From Macrotis lagotis (Eukaryota > Chordata > Mammalia > Peramelemorphia > Peramelidae), in contig NC_133658.1 of the NCBI RefSeq assembly GCF_037893015.1, positions 144,265,982 through 144,329,981 of the forward strand: a stretch of 64,000 bases of DNA, given 5' to 3'. The notes under the pieces are model-generated. The model had not been told where the DNA came from. It saw only the letters and a list, made by a program, of their open reading frames with translations, and searched no databases. Shown piece after piece: positions 52,383-62,447 of this stretch. A program made the translations under genes and the position numbers. The stretch's first letter is position 1. Every line of letters starts with the position of its first letter.

Positions 52383-52703
52383 AGCCCATTTTATTATTAA
52401 CTCTATGTAATTGTGGGAGATGCATCAGAGACTTTGGGGCAGGGGAAATGTTTTATACCAATTGTTATTACTCTATTATCATCTTAGTAAATGTATGCAT
52501 CTAAAAGCTACTTAAAACTAGCTAACTGAAACAATTCTCAACTGATAATCTGGGAGAGGAGAGTGGAGCACACTGATAAGGACTTTAGATGATGACTTTA
52601 GAGAATCACCTTTGACTCCTCTGAGGTACCCCTAGAACATCTTCTCTGAGATCCAAGTTTCATCTGTAAGGCTAGTGATGCTCAGAATTTAAAACAGCTC
52701 TAT
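52383..52703 (+). repeat. 321-bp near-identical direct repeat, copy 2
   Basis: Partner of 50,950-51,270 at an offset of exactly 1,433 bp. The flanks differ at once on both sides ('atttg' before and 'aatcc' after, against 'tgtat' and 'ttagt'). Confidence 0.95.
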
Positions 52704-53384
52704 AATCCAGTAAGCCAAATTCATATGTTAGCTTGTCTGAGAATATATGTCTCATTCCCCACATCTAAACCATCACCTCTCTATCACAAGGTCCCCAGGT
52801 TCAAATCCTGACTCTAACTTTCATTCACTAGCCAAGAATTTTCTTCATCTTTAAGACAGTGATGATAATACTTTTACCCTTTAAAATATTCAATTCTTGC
52901 AGAACAAAACTAGATAAGGGAATCCAGCATGCTGGGGAAATTCTCTATAAAGGGTTCATGGAAAAAGAAAACCCTTGGGCAAGAATCTTGAAGGGCACTT
53001 ACTCCATTGTCAAAATATAAAATATCTAAGTGCCATCTCTGACCCTGGGTTGTACTAATGCCATATGAGTTGCCCATCTCATTTAGATAAAAACAGAGAA
53101 CATTTCAAGAAAGACATACAAGGAGGTGGTTTGGGGAACTTTGATTTTATATTATACTTGATTGCTATCTTCATTTTCATTTGAAACAGTTGCAATTTCT
53201 AGGCAAAAATTCCCTGATCTCTCAAAGACCATGAAGAATGTTTCAACCCTCCTAGAGTCGGTGTGTATTCTCATTTATTTGGATAAATAATCTGAATTCC
53301 TTTCAGTGAGATTGCCTGGGGTTTCCTATAAGATTTGACTTTATAATCTCTGTGATAGATGCAGACAAGTGCTACAGCTATTGC
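52704..53384. other. Unassigned sequence
   Basis: No gene or definable repeat. 'caggttcaaatcctgactct' near 52,797 is a possible MIR scrap. Confidence 0.4.
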
Positions 53385-53790
53385 CTCCTTGGTGGCAGAG
53401 TGGGAAAGCTCTGGATTTGGATGTAGAATATTCTGACTTTGCTATATATAACCTGTAAAACTTTGGGTCAGTCACCTAATCTTATTGGGCCCCAGTTTCC
53501 TAAACAGTAAAGCTAAAGTGGAACTGTAGTACCTTTCAGCTCTAAACTTTATGATATATTCACAGGCATGCACATGTGTACACCAGTCCAATAGTACATT
53601 ACTATCAAGGTTCAAAACAACAACCAGTTTTGATCACAACTTGTATGTTGTCTTCTAAGAGATCATTGTCTAGAGGACAGAGCATGAATTTGAGTTGGGA
53701 GACGTGTTCAAGTCCTACCTCTGATATTCCCTGTAGAACTCCAGTTTCCTCATCAACAAAACATGGGAGGTAGGGTTAAATGAATTATAA
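53385..53790 (+). mobile_element. Two MIR fragments
   Basis: 53,385-53,560 has 'gcagagtgggaaagctctgg', 'tttgggtcagtcacctaatc' and 'gggccccagtttcctaaaca'. 53,660-53,790 has 'gaatttgagttgggagacgt' and 'ctccagtttcctcatcaaca'. Confidence 0.65.
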
Positions 53791-54235
53791 ATTTAGTAAG
53801 GTAGCTAAAGCAGATATTATAAAAATCATACAAATATAAAATACTGATGCTACTGAATTAAAATCATGAAAAGTAAAATATCCAAACTGGAAGGCATTTT
53901 AGAACATAAAATTTTGAGAACTAGAAAGGATTATAGGATATAAAATGAAAGATATATAGTAGAGACCTTGGGCATGGTCTAAAAAGAACCTTAGAACCTA
54001 AGAACCTAAAGGGAATATTAAACTAAAATGATCAAAGAGCACAGAACATAGAACTCTATAAATGGAAGGGACTTTGGAGACCAGCAAGTCCACATCCCTT
54101 TCTTTGCATACAAGAAAAATAAGGCCATGAAATGATGGGTCTTGGAGGGGAAGGTCAAGGAGTGTCTGAGACAAAAGTAGAGCCCAGGTTTTTCTTGGCT
54201 GCAGCTGTACCACTCTATCCACAACAAGCCCCTTC
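53791..54235 (-). mobile_element. Unassigned sequence, then antisense MIR
   Basis: From about 54,020 an antisense MIR is visible: 'gaactctataaatggaaggg', 'agagcccaggtttttcttgg', 'ctgtaccactctatccacaa'. The first 230 bp hold A-rich sequence with nothing recognised. Confidence 0.55.
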
Positions 54236-54284
54236 CCAAAAGCTACAGCTAGATTATTCAGAGAATATCTTGCCCATCATTCTT

Positions 54285-54433
54285 TTTTTTTAGTTTTTGC
54301 AAGGCAAATGGGGTTAAGTGGCTTGCCCAAGGCCACACAGCTAGGTAATTATTAAGTGTCTGAGGTCAGATTTGAACTCAGATACTCCTGACTCCGGGGC
54401 CAGTGTTTTATCCACTGTGCCACCTAGCTTCCC
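54285..54433 (-). mobile_element. SINE B, antisense, exact 12-bp duplication
   Basis: A T-run, 'gcaaggcaaatggggttaag', 'gcccaaggccacacagctag', 'gtaattattaagtgtctgag', 'atccactgtgccacctagct' in full antisense order. CCCATCATTCTT flanks it at 54,273-54,284 and 54,434-54,445. Confidence 0.93.
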
Positions 54434-54504
54434 CCCATCATTCTTATATTATACAGCCATGCCTCTACAAACTGGGAGAATCCAATATGACCACCTGAAT
54501 CTTC

Positions 54505-54753
54505 ATATGTTGTTCATTCATTTCAGTCATATGCAACACTTCATGACCCTATTTGGGGTTTTCTTGGCAAAGATACTGGAGTATTTTTCCATTTCCTTCT
54601 CTAGTTCATTTAACAGATGAAGAAACTAAGGCAAAGTGAATGAAGTGACAAACCCAGTGACACATAGCTAGTAAAGTGTCTGAGGGTAGATTTTTAACTT
54701 ACTTCTTTCTAATTCTAGGCCTGGTGCTCTTTTCATTGTATCATCTAGCTCCC
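54505..54753 (-). mobile_element. SINE A, antisense, exact 11-bp duplication
   Basis: 'tgttgttcattcatttcagt', 'ggcaaagatactggagtatt', 'gatgaagaaactaaggcaaa' and 'gtatcatctagctcccc' give a full antisense copy. CCTGAATCTTC occurs at 54,494-54,504 and 54,754-54,764. Confidence 0.9.
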
Positions 54754-54864
54754 CCTGAATCTTCTTATTACCTAAGACTAAAAAATAGAAATGAAAAGCT
54801 CTCTCATTTATTTGAAGTTCACTTGTTTTATATTATAATCATTTGTGTATGTATCCTATCCCCA

Positions 54865-55325
54865 TAATAATAGTAATTCACATTTATTAATTCTTTAAGA
54901 TCTACAAAGTTTTTTCCTCCCAACAATATATGAGATAGGTAATATAAATGTAATTATTCCATTTTCCAGATGAGAAAACTTAAGGTCAGGTTTAAGTGAC
55001 TTGTTTAGCATCGCATTTTTGTTGTTTAGTCAATTAGTTGGATCTGACTCTTCATGACCCCATTTGAGTCATGACAAAGATACTGTAATGGTTTGCCGTT
55101 TCCTTCTTCAGGTCATTTTAGAGATGAGAAACTATGGCAGATAAAATGAAGTGACTTGTCCAGGGACACATACCTAGAGAATATCTGAAGACAAGAAGAG
55201 CAGTCTTCCTAACTCCAGGCCCATCACTTTACCCACTGTGCTTCCTAGCTGCTCCCAGCAAGACATAACTGGTATTGAAGCTGGGTTTCAAACCCAAGAT
55301 GACTGATTCCAAAGTGTTATACTTT
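54865..55325 (-). mobile_element. L2/MIR, antisense, split by a SINE A
   Basis: 'agtaattcacatttattaat' to 'gtttaagtgacttgtttagc' before the insertion and 'gaagctgggtttcaaaccca' to 'agtgttatactttttctata' after it form one element. Confidence 0.75.
55016..55256 (-). mobile_element. SINE A, antisense, nested
   Basis: 'ttgttgtttagtcaattagt', 'gatactgtaatggtttgccg', 'gtgacttgtccagggacaca' and 'ctttacccactgtgcttcct' mark a full antisense copy. Confidence 0.86.
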
Positions 55326-55680
55326 TTCTATAGCACCAGACCTTGGAAAATGATACTATCTGTAATATTCCAAATTGCTAATTTATTTGTTAGAATAGAG
55401 ATACTCTTCTGAGGAAGATTAACCACTGTATTTATTTCCCTTTTCGATATATAGCTGAAATTACCATGCAAGACCTCATTAAAGCATGGAAATTTCTTAT
55501 CATGTTAAGAAGTTACAGATTAAATTCACATAAATAATCAAGACAGTTTCACAAAGATAAATCATGTCAACAATATGAAATTCATTTCATTGGTATAAAT
55601 TAACTTTAAGATGTGATTTGAAATATCATCTTTATATAATAATAATAATGGACTCTAACCCTATAGTCCTTCTAAAATCC
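55326..55680. other. Unassigned AT-rich sequence
   Basis: Nothing recognised. Confidence 0.35.
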
Positions 55681-55763
55681 TTCATTGTGGCATAAAAGTG
55701 ACCCTGGGGTTTTCAAAGGCTATGCTAGCAAAACTTAAGCTCTGATGGGTCATTCCAATCTGG
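55681..55763 (+). repeat. Unnamed dispersed repeat X, copy 3
   Basis: 'ttcattgtggcataaaagtg', 'accctggggttttcaaaggc', 'tatgctagca' and 'gctctgatgggtcattcc' align with the copies at 14.6 and 35.8 kb. Confidence 0.5.
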
Positions 55764-55796
55764 ATATTTTTGAGCATAGGCCAAGAATTAAAGTAA

Positions 55797-56745
55797 TGTG
55801 ATTTAACAAATGTATTCAGTGCTTACTATGTGAAAAACACATAAGAAACAAATAGAAAAACGAATTGGCCTCTGCCTTCAAGCAACTTACACTCTGCTTT
55901 GGAGGGTGGGGGGGAATAGGGAAAACTCAACATATGCTAAAATATCTTCAGTACAATGGAAATTGAAGAGTTTTGACAACTGAGAAAGCAATAAGAAGAG
56001 GTAGCATCTGGTCTAGGCCTTAAAGGAAGATGAGATTTAGAAAGGAGGAGATGAGGAAGGAATGCATTCCCTAGAAGGGGAATTTTTCATCAATGACAAA
56101 CCAGAAGGTCAGTTTGACTAGAGCACATGAAGAAAGGGAGGAAATGGAATATGGCTGGAAAAGAAGGGAGGAACCAGACTCTAAAGGGTTTTCATTACAA
56201 ACTAGGGAGTCAGTACTTATCCCTTGGGCAATTGGGAATGTCAATTTGGCTACTGTGTGGAAGACATTGTAAAAAGGGAATAGATTGGAAAGCAGGGATA
56301 TTGCCATGTCCAGGTAAAAAGGTGATGACCTGAAACTGGGTGCTGGCTGTCTGAATAGAGAGAATACATATTTTTGAGAGATGCTGTAGAGGTAAAATCA
56401 ACAACACTTAGCAGTTGATTGAATAAAATGGTGAGGAGATGGAGGATAGAAGGAAATGTCAAATATGTCACTGAATTTATGAATTTAAGAGTCTAGAATG
56501 ATGGTGTCTCAAAAGAAAAAAGGACATTGATTGGAGGAGGGGTAGGTTTAGGGCAAAGATAATAAATTCTGTTGTTGACATATTAAATTTGTGATGCCTA
56601 AGAAAACATCCAGAAGGAGATGTCTGGCAGCCATTTGACAATGCAGGACCAGATTTCAGAACAGAGATGAGTATTTGACATGTACTATCATTTAAAAGTT
56701 CAGATAATGATATCAATAGGACATTCTATTTAGAATTTTTCCATT
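55797..56745 (-). mobile_element. L3-type LINE relic, 3' portion with RT remnant
   Basis: The element's 3' terminus is at 55,797 (plus strand 'gatttaacaaatgtattcag'). Further in, on the minus strand near 56,545-56,590, the frame reads FNMSTTEFIIFALNLPLL, matching the 'NMSKTELIIF' region that follows the YADD motif in L3/CR1 reverse transcriptases. The frame is broken and short, so it is inactive. Confidence 0.75.
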
Positions 56746-56804
56746 AGGAATCACAAGCTTATACTGAAGCATTTTTAGACACTTATTTGAATAATGGGGA
56801 AAGA

Positions 56805-57045
56805 GGATAAGCATCTATTAATTACCATCTATATCTCCCAAACATTATCCCATTTGCTCTTCATAATAACCCTGGGAGGTAGTACTGTTATTTATACCCA
56901 TTTTACATTTGAGGAAATTTGGACAGATAGAGGTTAAGTGACTTGCCTAAAGTCACACAGGTAGGAAGTATCTAAGGCTGGATTTAAACTCGTGTCTTCC
57001 TAACTCCAGGTCCAGTACGCTATCCATTGTATGATCTACCTGTCT
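56805..57045 (-). mobile_element. L2/MIR, antisense, near complete
   Basis: 'aacattatcccatttgctct', 'taaccctgggaggtagtact', 'gtgacttgcctaaagtcaca', 'aactcgtgtcttcctaactc' and 'cgctatccattgtatgatct' are in order. Confidence 0.8.
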
Positions 57046-57394
57046 GAATAGCAACCTGAATTTTCAACATGACTAATGAAGAGATGGAATATATTCCCTA
57101 GCCATGGAACCAAACTCTGCTAACTGTCCCACAAAGGTATCAAACACTCAACCTTGACTGCAGGAAGTCAAGAGTGGTTCAATGAGAAATCAAATTTGAC
57201 TTCCATTTTTCAAGGCAAGTCCACTCCTCAAGCTAAACAGAGATGCACAGTAAGAATTTAATTTCTTTTGGCAATATTAATCTCTGAACTAGTTAATCAT
57301 AGTTTCTCAATATTGTATCTACCCAGATTAATTGCCACTTATGTTGCAACATAAAAGCAGTTTAAAAATTATATTTGAGAAGTTGAGCAAAGAA
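57046..57394. other. Unassigned sequence
   Basis: Nothing recognisable. Confidence 0.35.
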
Positions 57395-57597
57395 AGAATA
57401 CTGGATCTGCTGTCAAATCTTCACTTTAATTCTTACTCTCACTTTCATTTTAGGTATTTCACTTAACCTCCCTAAGTCTAAATTTCCATATCTGCAAAAT
57501 GAGAATTTTGCACGAGAATTTTGATGATCCCTGAAGTTCCTTTTATCACTAAAGTTATGATCTTAGAATTTATGCTAATTTGGGCAAGATTGAGTTG

Positions 57598-57635
<38 letters not shown>

Positions 57636-57835
57636 CAAAAGGGATAAGAGAGAAGTTTGCTCTGCAAATTCTTTCAACAAAATTCTGGCTCTACCATATA
57701 GACTCATTCCTTATGTGACCTTGGACCTTTCATTCCCTGGGCCTCCTTTTTTTCTCCCTCATAAAATAGAAGGTTTGAACCAAATAATCTCTACTGCTCT
57801 GAGGTCTCAGATCCTTTGAACATTTATTACACTGA
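57395..57835 (+). mobile_element. Two MIR fragments around a (TC)n tract
   Basis: 57,395-57,570 ('tactggatctgctgtcaaat', 'aacctccctaagtctaaatt') and 57,660-57,835 ('ttatgtgaccttggaccttt', 'ccctgggcctccttttttt') flank a perfect (TC)n at 57,601-57,633. Confidence 0.6.
57601..57633. repeat. (TC)n microsatellite
   Basis: A perfect 33-bp TC tract. Confidence 0.97.
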
Positions 57836-58029
57836 AAGGCTATTAGACTGAAGAAGGAAGAATAATAAGATACCAGGCTTTTCAGAATGAGACCAAGACA
57901 TTTATAGGCTATTAGGAAGTTAAGGCATGCATACAATTAACTTTAAAGTAAGATAGAATTTGATTAAATGTCATAGAAAACAAAATGCTATTTTTTCAAG
58001 CAGTTTTGAAGTGTTCACTTACAGATCAA

Positions 58030-58160
58030 AAATAACGCAGAAATACAAGAATGTAATGGAATATAATGGGACTGTTGTTAGAAATTAAGAACTCAGAGAA
58101 ACTTGAGAAGAATGGTACAAATTGATTCAAAGTGAAGGCAGCAAAGTCAAAATAATGCAA
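58030..58160 (+). mobile_element. L1-like 3' fragment
   Basis: 'gaatgtaatggaatataatg', 'gaaattaagaactcagagaa' and 'ttgattcaaagtgaaggcag' resemble the segment just upstream of the L1 3' family seen at 3501. Short and diverged. Confidence 0.45.
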
Positions 58161-58317
58161 ATACTAAAACAAAGCAGATAAATTGTGTAATCTTGGTCTT
58201 CAAGGAAGGTTGAGGAAATGTAGTTTCTGCCCATTCTTGGAGAGGGAGAACACTGCAGGTACCAAAAGCTTTGACTACATCTGATGGTTTTGTTTTACTG
58301 GGAATTTTGGGCGGGGA

Positions 58318-58562
58318 GGTCCAGGAGAGCACTGGATCTGAAGTGATGAAGATCTGAGTTCAAATGTAATCTCAGACACTTACCAGTTGCAGTGACTCTG
58401 GGCAAGTCACTGAATCGCTGTCTGCCTCAGTTTCCTCATCTGTAAAATGAGGATAATAAAACCTTTCAAGGTTGTCGTGAGAATCAAATGAGATAATCAT
58501 TGTAAAGTGCTTAACATAGCACCTGGAACAAAACGAGTGCTATATAAATATTAGCTGTTATT
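58318..58562 (+). mobile_element. Near full-length MIR SINE
   Basis: All MIR blocks are present: 'gagttcaaatgtaatctcag', 'gtgactctgggcaagtcact', 'gcctcagtttcctcatctgt', 'gtcgtgagaatcaaatgaga', 'taaagtgcttaacatagcac', 'gtgctatataaatattagct'. One of the best preserved in the window. Confidence 0.9.
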
Positions 58563-58957
58563 ATCTGAGTATGACTGAGATGTAAGAACAAATAAATCAT
58601 TCAGTTTTCAAAATAAGCTAATTAACTAATTAAATGAAACAATGTTTTCTTTGATATGCTAATGGAAAATCTCTTTTATCTATTTATTAAGGTTTCAATT
58701 CTGTGGGCAGCACTTTGGCTAGCCTAGTTCCAATTTTTGATACATTTGAAAGCAATTAAAGTTGAATATATTTTAAATTGTACTATGATTTTGGAATTTT
58801 TCTCATTCAAGCTATTCTTCCCTCTAATTCTTTGAATTATTATATAGGCATAAATGAGGAAGCAAATCCTCCTGAAAATATTGCCTTCATATTACTTCTT
58901 TTTTCTCAAAATAAATCTAAAAATGACTATTGCAAATCAAATCTCATAGAATTATGG
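58563..58957. other. Unassigned AT-rich sequence
   Basis: No repeat or gene recognised. A 103-codon plus-strand frame (58,778-59,089) runs from here into the next MIR and has no known domain. Confidence 0.4.
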
Positions 58958-59168
58958 ATAATAATTCACATTCATATAATCCTTTCAGGTTTGTTCCTTA
59001 CAATGATACATGAGGTGAGTGCTATTACCATTACTCTCATGTTGGAGAAACTGAAAGAGATGAAATGCCTAAAGTCACATAGCAAGTAAATATCTGAGCA
59101 AGATTTGAACCCAGGTCACCATGATTCCAGGGCTAGGATTTTATATGCTCTGCCATACTGCCTCTCAT
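58958..59168 (-). mobile_element. L2/MIR, antisense
   Basis: 'tataatcctttcaggtttgt', 'acaatgatacatgaggtgag', 'agatttgaacccaggtcacc' and 'tatgctctgccatactgcct' are antisense landmarks. Confidence 0.75.
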
Positions 59169-59769
59169 AAATACTAAAACAATCATAATCTCTATAACAG
59201 ATAATGATTCTCAAGCCCCACTTGCAGGTTCATTCATTTCAAATGGTAATCAATGCAACAAAGCATAATATAATCAAGGAATAATGGCAATCCCTTGGAG
59301 TTAATTGTAAGGGGGTTTTACTGTCCATCAATGAAGAATCAAATGTAAACCATATCTTAACAACAGTCTGTTCTCTGAAATCCAATTTTGAATAGTACTA
59401 CTTCTAATGAGAGGAGCAGACACTGGAAATAGGGAGTTGGGAAGAATGTAGGAGAAAGAGGATGAACATTCATTAATATTTTTTAGCTTTTGCAAAGAGA
59501 GATGGCAATAATAGAAGCAAAAGCATATCCTCCTTCCTCCTAACAGTTCATTGGCACATAGCCTACTGTTCTATCTCTATTTCTGGGGATAGTGGGCTCA
59601 AATTTACCACAATTTTTGCATAGCATTGGTATCACCAAGAAGACCATTAATGATTTAGTCCACATACCTTAAAGTTTAACATTAAAAAAGACATGTTTTC
59701 CTTACCCATTTCTATCATATACTCCCCTTCCACTATGAAGATGGACTAAATTTCTATTTCAACCATGAA
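59169..59769. other. Unassigned sequence
   Basis: Nothing recognised. Confidence 0.35.
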
Positions 59770-59905
59770 ATCTTTCCCAAATCAATTCCATTCAAAAAGC
59801 ATTAAAGGTTTTACTAAGTGTATTGTGCTAAGTTCTTGTGATACAAAAACACTCCCCTACCCCCAATGGTAATAGTTTCTTTCTTCAATGAGTTCATATT
59901 CTGTG
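59770..59905 (-). mobile_element. L3-type 3' tail fragment
   Basis: 'actaagtgtattgtgctaag', 'ttcttgtgatacaaaaacac' and 'tcttcaatgagttcatattc' are diverged antisense L3 landmarks. Confidence 0.55.
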
Positions 59906-59939
59906 TAATGTCTGAGTGGGTATTGCCTTGGTCAAACTG

Positions 59940-60180
59940 AAACATGGGGAAAACCCTAGTGAAAAGAAATCAAGGTCTCCCACAGCATCCAGGGCCATCT
60001 CCAATTGTCCTGATCTATATCTTGCCATTGGATCCAGATGGTTCCAGAGGAAAGAGTGAGACTGTCTTTGCACAGCTCTCCTTCACTTAAGTCTAATTCA
60101 TTTGCATGTCATGCCATCACTTTCCTGATGACATGGTCCTCTTCCAGAATGAAGGACAAATAACATTCTACAAAAGGGAA
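59940..60180 (+). mobile_element. Marsupial dispersed repeat, possibly an RTE-type 3' end
   Basis: 'caaggtctcccacagcatcc', 'ctgatctatatcttgccatt', 'gacatggtcctcttccagaa' and the end 'tgaaggacaaataaca' match a repeat I recall as common in marsupial genomes. Its assignment to an RTE-type LINE is uncertain. Confidence 0.5.
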
Positions 60181-60917
60181 TTCCATATATACACACAAAG
60201 TTAATACTAAATACTTTCCTGAAGTCTGGAGAACACTTATGTCTGAGAGGATCCAAAAAAAAAAAACCAGCCCTGAGCTGAATGTAAGGGGAGCTAATGA
60301 TTCTGAAAGTCAAAGGTAAAGGGGTAAAACTTTGAGGGACAACCTGAGAAAAGTACATAAAAAAGAGGCAAAAGTACATCCTACATCCTTTAATGCATCT
60401 ATAGAGAATCACTCCCAAATATCCAATGAAGAGCCTCCATATTTTTGTAAACAAATAATACTGATCTGTTGCAGTCAAAATAATTCCCTACTTGGAGGTC
60501 CTCATGCTCTGGTGGCATTCCTTGTCAGTCAAAATTAATCAGGTCCTCCAATAATGGAAATTGAATTGTTGCTATGTGTTTTTCAGCTCAGATTAGGCAC
60601 TTTCCAATTTAGAACAGATGAAAGATTGTACTCCATCAATGGAAACCCTAGATAATCTACCTACACAACATCAGAACAAGCATTTAGATGTTGCATTAAA
60701 TTCCAGAAAAATCCAAATCATACTATAGAACTTTTAAAGTCCAAATTGCACCCCCAATATTTGATTTAATTAGTATGCAAAAAAGGTTGCAGAAAATGTT
60801 GTAAAGGGTTTATCAGGTTGCAGTTTCCCCCATCCCTAGTTTATATCCTGGATTATCTTCTAATGTTTTATAGTCTCTTGGAACATTGGAGTTGGAAGGG
60901 ATTTAGATTATTTCGTT
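60181..60917. other. Unassigned sequence
   Basis: Contains the 20-base word AGGTCCTCATGCTCTGGTGG (60,496-60,515), which recurs exactly at 62,018-62,037 inside the inverted repeat. The 126-codon minus-strand frame (60,098-60,478) starts in the preceding repeat and has no known domain. Confidence 0.4.
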
Positions 60918-60930
60918 CAGTGGTTCTCAG

Positions 60931-60979
<49 letters not shown>

Positions 60980-61085
60980 GGGTCCCTTTGGAAGTTGGGT
61001 GAAAGTTATAGACCCCTTAGCAGAAAAGTGTATTTAAGTGCATAAAAAATACAAAGGAAAGAAATTATATGAATATATAGCTATT
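60918..61085. mobile_element. hAT-like element ('gttcttaacc' family) with (GT)n inside
   Basis: It begins 'cagtggttctcagtc', continues after the GT tract with 'gggtccctttggaagttggg', 'tatagaccccttagcagaaa' and 'aagtgcataaaaaatacaaa'. The right end is lost. Confidence 0.5.
60933..60978. repeat. (GT)n microsatellite
   Basis: A perfect 46-bp GT tract inside the hAT-like element. Confidence 0.97.
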
Positions 61086-61189
61086 GATTTTTTCCAGAAT
61101 GCCTATCTAGTTCATTTGGCCATTTTTACAGATGAAAAACCAAATGAAGCTTCCCATGAATTATAAGTTTCTCCCTCTTGAACAAGGAC

Positions 61190-61439
61190 TTCTAACTCTA
61201 CATCTAGTGTTCTTGCCTATGATACCTCTTGTTGTTGTTGTTCTAGACTGGAGACTGCATGACTGATTTCCTAATATGGAAATTTCCTCTACAAATGCAA
61301 ATCAGAAACTCCAGTTTAACTGATATCCAACTCAGAAATAAATGTAACACTCCATGGAACATGAATGAATTTTAAGAAAATTTGAATGGAAATGCATTGC
61401 AGGTGGTTCTTTCTTAATTAGATGGTTAGCTGTTTCTTC
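61190..61439 (+). repeat. Inverted repeat, arm 1
   Basis: Its sequence recurs in reverse complement at 61,989-62,273. Long stretches match exactly, for example 61,256-61,303 from 'tgcatgactgatttcctaat' on. It includes the end of an antisense MIR (to about 61,230) and then non-repeat sequence, so the match is not only a shared SINE. Arm 1 has 11 bases near 61,399 where arm 2 has about 49. Confidence 0.9.
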
Positions 61440-61604
61440 TGAACTTAATCAATTCCAAAACAGAGACATCATTAAAAACTGTCAATCAAAAAGGGGGAAA
61501 ATAATAGCTTTACTACATAGCTTACACATACTCTCATTCTCTCTTAGAAGATGTGATTTATATTCTTAAAATTTTGCCTGAGATGCCAAGAGATTAAGTA
61601 ATAT

Positions 61605-61890
61605 AACATCATAAATGCAGAAGGGGTCTCAAAGGTCATCTTTCACTTTAGAGAAAAGGATACTAGGACCCCACAAGGTTAAAAAATTTACTCAAAATCA
61701 CATAAGCAAGTTTTAAATCAAGGCCCTCTGATTTCCAGGGATCATAGATGTCAGACCTGGAAGTTCATCTAACCTAACTTGCTATGGTGGTTGAGTGATT
61801 TTTTCCAAGGTCACAAAATAGTTGGCATCAAACAAAGAATTTTAAATCAAGGATTCTAGAGCCACCCTTTCCCCTGTATTATACTGTTTC
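61605..61890 (-). mobile_element. Two antisense MIR pieces in the spacer of the inverted repeat
   Basis: 61,605-61,740 has 'gcagaaggggtctcaaaggt' and 'atcaaggccctctgatttcc'. 61,740-61,890 has 'agatgtcagacctggaagtt' and 'aatcaaggattctagagcca'. Confidence 0.6.
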
Positions 61891-61939
61891 CTTCTAGCTG
61901 CTGTCCATGGTCATACAGACAGCAATCATTTTCTATGAT

Positions 61940-61941
<2 letters not shown>

Positions 61942-61988
<47 letters not shown>
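61942..61988. repeat. (AT)n microsatellite at the edge of arm 2
   Basis: A perfect 47-bp AT tract that ends exactly where arm 2 of the inverted repeat begins. Confidence 0.97.
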
Positions 61989-61991
<3 letters not shown>

Positions 61992-62273
61992 GAAACAGTT
62001 AGCCATCTAATTAAGAAAGGTCCTCATGCTCTGGTGGTGTTCTTTTTCAGGTGATCCTTTTCAATGGAATGCATTTCCATTAACATTTTCTTAAAATTCA
62101 CTCATGTTCTATAAATTGTTACATTTATTTCTCAGTTGGATATCAGTTAAACTGGAGTTTATGATTTGCATTTGTAGAGGAAATTTCCATATTAGGAAAT
62201 CAGTCATGCAATCTCCAGACTAGCACAAAAACAAGAGGTATCATAGGCAAGAACACTAGATTTAGAGTTAGAA
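61989..62273 (-). repeat. Inverted repeat, arm 2
   Basis: Reverse complement of 61,190-61,439 with about 90% identity by eye outside one length difference. The extra segment contains the 20-base word shared with 60,496-60,515. Confidence 0.9.
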
Positions 62274-62294
62274 ACAAGGTCTTCTTCCCAACTC

Positions 62295-62394
62295 TCCAGC
62301 CACTATGTGCTAGGGACTGTGTCAGATTTGGGGGATCCAAAAACAAAAATGAAAGCAATACCTGCCCTCAAGGAGATACATTCTCCCTGGGGAA

Positions 62395-62447
<53 letters not shown>

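Noticed and set aside
50950..52703. A complete LTR retrotransposon
   Set aside because: The direct repeats lack TG...CA ends, a primer-binding site, a polypurine tract and a flanking duplication, and the interior shows no gag or pol; kept only as one hypothesis.
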